This document shows, piece by piece, positions 15,355 to 20,934 of a DNA stretch of 20,934 bases. The stretch's first letter is position 1. Each line of letters starts with the position of its first letter. Location: the IMG/VR virus record IMGVR_UViG_3300033143_006499, positions 1 to 20,934 of that record; one strand, given 5' to 3'. The translations under genes and the position numbers were made by a program. The DNA comes from a virus. The notes beneath the pieces were generated by a model. It was not told the DNA's origin. It searched no databases and worked only from the letters and a program-made list of their open reading frames with translations.

Positions 15355-16293
15355 ATGTCAACGGTCAACTTTTCAGCAACAATACTCGCCCCAACTTCTG
15401 GGGCGACCGAGGCAACGCCACCGTGTCAGGTGATACAACAACAGGACACGACCGATACGGTAAATTGCTCCGATGATAACGAGTTGCTAAATGTCATGCT
15501 GCGACTGTTGGGGTTTGATATCCCGGTACCGACCGAGTCCGAAGAATATTCGACCTCAGTACTGGTCAAGCCACTCAATACCTATACAAATCTAAATATC
15601 AGCCTAACCAAAGGCACCCTGTCCGACCCAATAATAGAGTCAGGGGACAGCACGAAGATTGTTACCATAGCTCTCTCGGATTTTGTGGCAACGGAAAACG
15701 GCGGTTACGTTGATCTTACATCCAAAATGGATTTAACAGAATCCGACGATATCACATCGGCCCGGTGGGTTAGCAATCCGACTGATAGCCAAATGGTGTC
15801 GATCAATCCGAAACCATCCGTAAGCGTTGACAAGAATAACCGGTTCAGTCTCGATCAGGCCATGGGCGGGCGACTGCTGGTTAATGTTTGGTCAATCGCC
15901 GAACGATACAAGATTAATATCACTCTAGGCGATGGCGAGGTCGAAGGCGCGTACCAGTCCTCGTTGATCGTAACAGCGGAGGGGTGTGAGGGCAGGCCGA
16001 CCCGGTTTGAGATTGACGTTCCGGAATGCAAGCAAAATGCACTGTACAATAAATATGGCTGGCCGGGCGACGGTGAGGGCGGCGACACAATCATCAAGGA
16101 GAAAATTCCAGAGGTGGAGGGTGCCGATGCCGAGCAGAGGTACTGTTTGTGTGATAACCATCCTTTTGTTGGCGCGACCCCCTCATCCGCCGCGCCTGCT
16201 GATCCGGACAACGCATGTCTCGGTGGGTCGTGTGACCAGATTAACCCAACATGCGTCCCCGATGATGGCGGGAATCATGATCATTGTGGGTAA
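15355..16293 (+). CDS. Cysteine-rich tail protein of unknown function
   Basis: From the ATG at 15355 this gives 312 residues. I prefer it to the in-frame ATG at 15301, because the extra 18 residues are just the preceding gene read in another frame; the chosen ATG lies five bases after that gene's stop. It has a beta-rich body (strands such as STSVLVKPLN and LLVNVWSIAERYKINITLGDG) and ten Cys, six of them in the last 60 residues: CLC, CLGGSC, NPTC and a final HDHCG. The end is also rich in Gly, Pro and Asp. The Cys cluster could bind metal or form disulfides; no known tail-tip domain is recognised. Confidence 0.75.
   Translation: MSTVNFSATILAPTSGATEATPPCQVIQQQDTTDTVNCSDDNELLNVMLRLLGFDIPVPTESEEYSTSVLVKPLNTYTNLNISLTKGTLSDPIIESGDSTKIVTIALSDFVATENGGYVDLTSKMDLTESDDITSARWVSNPTDSQMVSINPKPSVSVDKNNRFSLDQAMGGRLLVNVWSIAERYKINITLGDGEVEGAYQSSLIVTAEGCEGRPTRFEIDVPECKQNALYNKYGWPGDGEGGDTIIKEKIPEVEGADAEQRYCLCDNHPFVGATPSSAAPADPDNACLGGSCDQINPTCVPDDGGNHDHCG
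15386..15406 (+). other. Strong hairpin just inside the cysteine-rich gene
   Basis: TCGCCCCA (15386-15393) and TGGGGCGA (15399-15406) are perfect inverted repeats with a five-base loop. The stem begins 31 bases after the ATG at 15355. It has no following T run, so it does not look like a terminator. Confidence 0.5.
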
Positions 16294-16320
16294 CTAATTC
16301 AAACAAAGAGGAAAATATAA

Positions 16321-16620
16321 ATGAGTCACTATGCAGAATATGGGATTGGCTACAAGGTAACCGCAAGCGATGATATTGCAGAAGATGATCTCAATGACGG
16401 GTTATTTGAATACCTTGACAGGGTAATAGGCGGCGATTGGGAACATTTTAGTACTGGTATTGATGGGGAGTGTACCTATAATTATGTTGTGGTGAAAGAT
16501 GCCTTTAAAGATGGCCTCAACTTGACTGACAAGAAGAAAACACTCGACGATGAATTAAAGAGATTAAAACTAGATGCTGTTGGCAAGTTTGGTGATGTAG
16601 GCGGGCTATTTTACTGTTGA
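16321..16620 (+). CDS. Small acidic protein of unknown function
   Basis: This 99-residue protein is not recognised. It is acidic in the first half (DDIAEDDLNDGLFEY), has an aromatic beta-like stretch (ECTYNYVVVKDAF) and a Lys/Asp-rich helix in the last third before a GGLFYC end. It has a good SD (GAGG with AAAA, about 9 bases before the ATG) and no overlap with either neighbour, with gaps of 27 and 56 bases. GC is near 42%, lower than the neighbours. It may be an accessory gene and not a virion part, but this is inferred from size and composition. Confidence 0.7.
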   Translation: MSHYAEYGIGYKVTASDDIAEDDLNDGLFEYLDRVIGGDWEHFSTGIDGECTYNYVVVKDAFKDGLNLTDKKKTLDDELKRLKLDAVGKFGDVGGLFYC

Positions 16621-16655
16621 CACATAGGGCTATTTGACCTGATATTAGAATATCA
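16617..16655 (+). promoter_or_regulatory. Weak promoter candidate with a dyad near its -10
   Basis: TTGACA (16617-16622) is followed 18 bases later by GATATT (16641-16646, 4 of 6 to TATAAT). The dyad TGATATT-AG-AATATCA (16640-16655) has perfect 7-base arms and covers the -10. A second TTGACC is at 16634-16639. The ACCAA element of P1 and P2 is absent. The dyad could be an operator or a short RNA hairpin. Confidence 0.3.
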
Positions 16656-16676
16656 ATCTACAAAATCTATCACACT

Positions 16677-17498
16677 ATGCCGACAGTTAACCACACGGAA
16701 ACCATAACCGCCAAATCAACCGGCGACGCTGCCTTGACCGATTGGCTACATATCAGTCAGGACAGAATCGACGAGCGGTTTAATTCCGTCACGGTGCAAA
16801 AATTGCGCCAGATGCTCGGTGTCATCATGGGCGGTGGATCCCCTTATGATGTACTGACTCAGCAATGCCCTGTTCGGAGGCGGGTTACTCCTGATGGGGT
16901 GATTGCCTCGTATACCGCTACTGTTTTGGTTGATCGGTCTGCGTCGCTTGAGGGCAAGTACAATCTCACCTGTGACGGTTATGAGGTTCGCGGGCCATAT
17001 AAGACCACTCGTTCAAAAGCCGGTGAAATTTGGACTGAAGGTCGGGAAGTGGTTGAACTAGGCTGGCTTCCGCGAACATTCACAGCGCGTCAAACCTGGG
17101 GGCCGACAATCCCGCTGACATGGACGCAAGAGAACGGCTTTTTTCACCCTGAAGCGGGCGAGGCAATGTTCAAAGTTTCCGGCACTGCGGATCTTGACCG
17201 GTGGACAATACTCGTTGAACATCAGCAGGGCCAGCCGTTTACAGATACCTCATTGCCGGTCGATGCTTGGTGGGGTGACAATCAACAGGCGCATGGCGAG
17301 ATTTTAATCCCCGGTTGCGTGCTTGCCGCGCTGAAGGAGTGCCCGAATTTGAGCACTGGCGGGTTGGGAGATGATGACCCGGCGACCGGTGAGTATTGGT
17401 TTCAGCTCAATCCGACACGCTACGTTTATTATAATGGTTGCACTGGAGAGATACTTTTGGTAACATATGATGAGGATGACCAAGAAACTATAACATGA
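16677..17498 (+). CDS. Tail-tip protein of unknown function
   Basis: This 273-residue protein is unrecognised but has the look of a virion protein: Trp- and Gly-rich, beta-stranded, with no membrane segment. Segments of note are an N-terminal helical part with RIDERFNSVTVQKLRQMLG, GYEVRGPYKTTRSK in the middle, and the C-terminal WFQLNPTRYVYYNGCTGEILL. Five Cys are spread through it. No SD precedes the ATG at 16677, and the 56-base gap before it holds the dyad at 16640-16655. It ends nine bases before the next gene, whose SD overlaps this stop. Confidence 0.72.
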   Translation: MPTVNHTETITAKSTGDAALTDWLHISQDRIDERFNSVTVQKLRQMLGVIMGGGSPYDVLTQQCPVRRRVTPDGVIASYTATVLVDRSASLEGKYNLTCDGYEVRGPYKTTRSKAGEIWTEGREVVELGWLPRTFTARQTWGPTIPLTWTQENGFFHPEAGEAMFKVSGTADLDRWTILVEHQQGQPFTDTSLPVDAWWGDNQQAHGEILIPGCVLAALKECPNLSTGGLGDDDPATGEYWFQLNPTRYVYYNGCTGEILLVTYDEDDQETIT

Positions 17499-17507
17499 GG
17501 TGAGGGC

Positions 17508-17816
17508 ATGACAACGTGGAAGGTGACGAAAATAAATGATGTTGGTCAATTTCTCAAGCCTCAAATTATCGAGGCGGATGATCCGCCAGTGGATGGATAC
17601 ACGGTGGAATGTAAAGAAATCGAGAATAGTGAGCTCTATCATGTATTGATAAAGCGCATCGAAGAATTAGAGCTTTTCATTCGGGACGAGGTAGCCTGTC
17701 CTGAGAGAGTTGACGAATATGACCACGCGCACGGTCTGGATCCGTGCGGTGAGTGTATTTGTTGTTTGCTTCACGGTTCAACGTCCGTGCAGAGTGCAAT
17801 ATTGAATTTAAATTGA
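17508..17816 (+). CDS. Small protein with a C-terminal cysteine cluster
   Basis: This 102-residue protein is not recognised. It is acidic in the middle, and a helix with HVLIKRIEELELFIRDEV (about 46-63) may form a coiled coil. The C-terminal third carries DPCGECICC (78-86), a dense cysteine cluster that might bind a metal or an iron-sulfur cluster. A strong SD (GAGGTGAGGG) lies directly before the ATG. It shares the cysteine-rich character of the larger proteins on either side, so it may belong to the same structure, for example as a small partner or chaperone. Confidence 0.68.
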   Translation: MTTWKVTKINDVGQFLKPQIIEADDPPVDGYTVECKEIENSELYHVLIKRIEELELFIRDEVACPERVDEYDHAHGLDPCGECICCLLHGSTSVQSAILNLN

Positions 17817-17827
17817 GGAAGTGAAAA

Positions 17828-18046
17828 ATGCAAGTTGAATATAAAGTTGGTGATATATTGTTGGGAGAACTCCCATATTTAAAAGAGTGCGAAGTTGAAG
17901 AAATTGCTATAAAAGCCCAATGTATCAAAATAGATGGGGATTGGTATCAAGCCGCAGATATAACCACACGAGTCAAAGCCGTATTAGGAAAGGTTGTTTA
18001 CAGAAAAAAATGGTTTAGCACTGAAAGGATTGTTCAATATTTGTAA
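17828..18046 (+). CDS. Small protein of unknown function, AT-rich
   Basis: This 72-residue protein is not recognised. It is small and mixed in structure, with GDILLGELPYLKECEVEEIA in the first half and an RVKAVLGKVVYRKKWF segment later; no motif points to a function. The SD GAGGAAGTG is close to ideal. GC is about 35%, well below its neighbours at 50-58%, the most marked composition change in the window. It follows the previous gene by 11 bases and has a 29-base gap before the next. The base composition suggests recent acquisition. Confidence 0.68.
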   Translation: MQVEYKVGDILLGELPYLKECEVEEIAIKAQCIKIDGDWYQAADITTRVKAVLGKVVYRKKWFSTERIVQYL

Positions 18047-18075
18047 ATATAACGGTTTTAATAAGTAAAAAATAA

Positions 18076-19794
18076 ATGACAACCGCCAACACATCACATA
18101 CCATTCAGCCTCGCCGGGTATCGACTAATCAATCAGGTGGATTCCTGCGCTTGTCCGATAAAAAACCGGGCGAGACGCTGAATACTGACCGGATGACCGT
18201 CGGTGATGCGGCGGCGGCACTGGCTGGGATTTTTGGGCAAGGTACGTGTGGAGAACCGGACCAGGCTGCTGCTTATCGGGGCGAAGTTGAATCGGGCCAG
18301 CTCCCGGAGCAGGGTATAGAGAGTTATCTTCAGACAAAATATCCCGGCGTGGGCGGAGCGCAGGAACTAGCTGCCGCATTTGGCATTGACAGTTTATGTC
18401 CCGCCACCATGGCACCGACCGGACGGGTCACCCTGCCTGTTTACGTCCATGCATCCAGTCAGGCGGTGCTCGACGATTATGTTTTGCATAGTTATGATTC
18501 TGCAAAATCCGGGCCGAAAATCGTTCATGAAGACATTTTAGTAAAATTTGAATTTTCTAACACACCTAACCTCCCTATCCATTATTTTGTTGATTCAAAA
18601 AAACTTGCCTCATATTTAAGAAGCTCTAGTGCAATTTATGAGTGGCGCGGTGGAGTGAAAAACAATCGTGGTGAATTTATTGATCCGCCACCGGTTAACA
18701 TCACAGGCGGGCAGATCCACCTACCGGGTTATTATTCTGGAATCCTGCTGATCCACCGACTGCCAATAATTTATCACACTTGGAAAATCACCCTTGGTGG
18801 GGTCATGCTCGGCGGAGGGCAGCGAGAATATACTGGGTTGGTGTCGGCTTTTTCGCAGGCTTTTGGCCTCGACCCAGTCGATCAGGAACTTGGTGAGGCT
18901 GTTGCTAAAGACGATCCGGCAGCGCAGTGTCCGGCGACTGGAGTTGACTCCAGCACGGGGTCTGTTGTGGTTTGCAAAAAAGATCCGGTCACCGGCGACA
19001 TGATCTGCGATAGCGATGAGGTTGACGGACGGGATGTTAAATGTTTTGTTGAGGTAAACAGAGAACTTAGACGACAATGTACTGATGAATATGTTAAAGA
19101 TTTGCCCACCGAATACCGCCCTGTCACCTGCCCAGATACTGTGACCCCGACAAACAATAGTCCCGCCGCCCTGAACTACAACCCGGCACTGCCCAAATAC
19201 TATCATATTGTGGGCAGAATAACAGTGCCGGAATACACCATGGAGGGGGTTCCACCGCAAATCACGGCGGATGAATACAAGAAGAAATGCTGTCATAATG
19301 CCGTGAGAGGCAATTGTATACCACATTGCCGCGAGACTAAGAGTGTTTTGCACGGCCCCGTGGAACCAGAGGGCGGACGCGAGGTGGTGATAGCTGCATA
19401 TAAAGGCAAGACTGTATTAATTCCGGTTTTGCCCATATCTGGAGTTTGCGGAACGTTAACAAAAACGCTAGTTGATCCTCCTCAGGATTGTGTAAGGTGC
19501 CCAGGATCATATTTCTACATAAAAAATATGGACGCTCAGGTAAAAGTATTTGCTGATAACATACTTATATCTGACACTTACGATAACTCAGGTACGCCTG
19601 GAGCACCCGTTAACATCAAGATTAATTTACCAGACAAATCCATAGCGCATCGAATAGAGCTGTGGTATACAGGCGAGGGGAGTACGTGGTGGGTAAACTA
19701 CGACTACTTTCATGGGGAGGAATACGTTGACGGCGGGAGTTTTTCTGGAGCGGGTGCGGTTGGGTTAGCTTGGGAGAAGGAATATGAGTGTTGA
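18076..19794 (+). CDS. Large cysteine-rich tail-tip protein of unknown function
   Basis: At 572 residues this is the second-largest complete tail gene. No known domain is recognised. It looks like several beta domains: an N-terminal Gly/Ala part with DRMTVGDAAAALAGIFG (38-54), a middle domain with TGRVTLPVYVHASS, a region rich in Pro and Cys, and a C-terminal sandwich-like domain with YFYIKNMDAQVKVFADNI near 480-500 and WWVNYDYFH near 537-545. It has 16 Cys, including CC and NCIPHC near 410-425 and CVRC near 475. This is unusual for a phage tail protein. It may be a receptor-contact or baseplate component. The SD before the ATG is weak, and it overlaps the next gene by 11 bases. Confidence 0.7.
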   Translation: MTTANTSHTIQPRRVSTNQSGGFLRLSDKKPGETLNTDRMTVGDAAAALAGIFGQGTCGEPDQAAAYRGEVESGQLPEQGIESYLQTKYPGVGGAQELAAAFGIDSLCPATMAPTGRVTLPVYVHASSQAVLDDYVLHSYDSAKSGPKIVHEDILVKFEFSNTPNLPIHYFVDSKKLASYLRSSSAIYEWRGGVKNNRGEFIDPPPVNITGGQIHLPGYYSGILLIHRLPIIYHTWKITLGGVMLGGGQREYTGLVSAFSQAFGLDPVDQELGEAVAKDDPAAQCPATGVDSSTGSVVVCKKDPVTGDMICDSDEVDGRDVKCFVEVNRELRRQCTDEYVKDLPTEYRPVTCPDTVTPTNNSPAALNYNPALPKYYHIVGRITVPEYTMEGVPPQITADEYKKKCCHNAVRGNCIPHCRETKSVLHGPVEPEGGREVVIAAYKGKTVLIPVLPISGVCGTLTKTLVDPPQDCVRCPGSYFYIKNMDAQVKVFADNILISDTYDNSGTPGAPVNIKINLPDKSIAHRIELWYTGEGSTWWVNYDYFHGEEYVDGGSFSGAGAVGLAWEKEYEC

Positions 19795-20934
19795 ATTATT
19801 GCTGCATGCCGACGATGTTGGTAATCCTGTTGTGGATGCATCTCCGGAGGCGCGGACGATAAGCGCATACAATGGGGCCGGATATGCCGAGGTGGACGGT
19901 AGTTTTACCGGTACCGCTCTTCAATTCGACGGGACAAACTATATAAATACGCCGTATGATACTGACTGGATTGCTGATTTTGTAAGTGGCACGACAATAG
20001 ATATGCGCATCAAGCGGACGGGACACAACAGTGACCAGCGGATACTTGCTGTGGGAGCGTCAGGTGGGGCATGGACTGGTGCTGGTTTTTTTCACTTAGG
20101 CCTAACCATCAGTAATTTTTTGAACGTTAAGGTCATGGTTGATACTGCCACACCGTATGAAGCTTCAGTGACGCATCAGACAGTTATTATTGATAATGAC
20201 TGGCACCATGTAGCTGCCCAGACGTATAATAATATATTAACGCTATATCTTGATGGCATCGAATCAAGTACAAGTTTTGATTTAACCGCCTTCAGCCCAA
20301 AGACTTCCGGGTATCCGTTAACTATCGGGCGACTAGGCGACTATTCGTCTCGTTATCTCGCAGCGGCAATAGAAGAGCTCAGGATAACAAAGGATGAACT
20401 TGTATATGATGGTGATTTTAATCCTCCGTCCGGGCCGTATGGCGCACTTTTGCCTGTTTTTGTCGCGTATGATTTCATTATACCGCAGATCTTGACAGTC
20501 AGCCTATCACAAGTAATTTCACAAGCCGCGAGAACATTTTCTGGAATTAATTTGATTGTTTCCGCTGCCCGGAATAGTAGATTATCATTTGAGCAAATTA
20601 TTAGTTCAGCCGACCCAACATTTCTGCCTTTTGACATCACAATTCCCGGCTATCATGCGGCCTATCTGGCATTCGAGGAGGTTTTTTCTCTGCTTGGCCA
20701 CACCGCCTATATGGAGTTTGTCGAGATTTGGCACCAACGCGGATACGACGAGGCGTTGCTGGAGTTCCGGCAGGTGATCATCACCCCGCTGTCAGCGATC
20801 ATTCAGGAGTTGCAATTTTCTGTCACGGTTGCTGGATCTGCGGTCAGCATGAGCAAGTGCGATTTTAGCCGTGATGGTTTGGCGGTTCTGGCTGATCTGA
20901 CACTGAGCAAACCGGGTGATTACCAAAACAAAGG
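19784..20934 (+). CDS. LamG-domain tail protein, cut off at the window end
   Basis: The frame is open from ATG 19784 to the window end (383 residues so far). AGAAGG lies just before the ATG, and the start overlaps the previous gene by 11 bases. Residues 1-205 resemble a LamG/concanavalin-like jelly roll: ALQFDGTNYINTP (45-57), WHHVAAQTY followed by LTLYLDGIES (140-161) and PLTIGRLGDY...AAAIEELRI (178-201), the usual strand and YLDG landmarks. Such domains bind glycans. After a Pro/Gly linker near 213-220 the sequence is hydrophobic and beta-helical in turn, ending in SMSKCDFSRDGLAVLADLTL, which loosely recalls tail-hub proteins. The C-terminus is not seen. The likely role is receptor contact or a hub with an attached binding domain. 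Confidence 0.78.
   Translation, partial: MSVELLLHADDVGNPVVDASPEARTISAYNGAGYAEVDGSFTGTALQFDGTNYINTPYDTDWIADFVSGTTIDMRIKRTGHNSDQRILAVGASGGAWTGAGFFHLGLTISNFLNVKVMVDTATPYEASVTHQTVIIDNDWHHVAAQTYNNILTLYLDGIESSTSFDLTAFSPKTSGYPLTIGRLGDYSSRYLAAAIEELRITKDELVYDGDFNPPSGPYGALLPVFVAYDFIIPQILTVSLSQVISQAARTFSGINLIVSAARNSRLSFEQIISSADPTFLPFDITIPGYHAAYLAFEEVFSLLGHTAYMEFVEIWHQRGYDEALLEFRQVIITPLSAIIQELQFSVTVAGSAVSMSKCDFSRDGLAVLADLTLSKPGDYQNK

Noticed and set aside
18721-19353. 210-codon open frame on the - strand
   Set aside because: It lies fully inside the 572-residue + strand gene, with no SD and a composition expected of a shadow frame.
1-20934. tRNA genes, CRISPR arrays, insertion sequences, integrase or attachment sites
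   Set aside because: No cloverleaf pattern, regularly spaced repeats, transposase or recombinase motifs were seen on reading; short tRNAs could still be missed without a program.

Overview
The window is the late structural region of a tailed phage or prophage, with all recognised genes on the + strand. It runs in the usual order: packaging, head, neck, tail tube, tape measure, tail tip. The head and packaging genes are of the HK97 type: HNH endonuclease, P27-like small terminase, large terminase, HK97-family portal, prohead protease and a capsid protein carrying its own N-terminal scaffold. The neck genes look like the phiE125 gp8, Mu gpG and Mu gp37 families. One tube-like protein is followed directly by a 1189-residue tape measure and there is no sheath gene, so a long non-contractile (siphovirus-type) tail is most likely, roughly 180 nm at 0.15 nm per residue. 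Base composition is near 48% GC and Shine-Dalgarno (SD) sites are common, which fits a bacterial, probably proteobacterial, host. The host cannot be named from the sequence. No integrase, repressor or lysis gene lies in the window, so lytic and prophage states cannot be told apart.

Layout: 1-1291 holds small accessory genes (a zinc-ribbon protein, a coiled-coil protein, the HNH nuclease and an unlisted 54-residue gene). Positions 1285-6488 hold terminase, portal, protease and capsid. Positions 6498-8406 hold a probable head-decoration protein and the neck genes. Positions 8408-8949 hold two overlapping frames joined by a U UUU UUA heptamer in the correct phase, which looks like a tail-assembly-chaperone frameshift pair. 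Positions 8958-13532 hold the tail tube protein and tape measure. Positions 13529-20934 hold a tail-tip region of ten genes, nearly all unrecognised. Several of its proteins are rich in cysteine, and the last one, cut by the window end, starts with a LamG-like domain.

Many genes overlap by a few bases or are separated by 2-10 bases, suggesting one or a few long transcripts with coupled translation. Two near-consensus promoters (312-341 and 3434-3463) share the same 18-base spacer and an ACCAA element at the same place inside it. The second would start transcription almost at the portal start codon.

The points most worth a second look are the frameshift signal placed upstream, not downstream, of the tail tube gene; the shared promoter motif with a possibly leaderless portal mRNA; the surface-type domain inserted in the tube protein; and the uncharacterised cysteine-rich tail-tip module.
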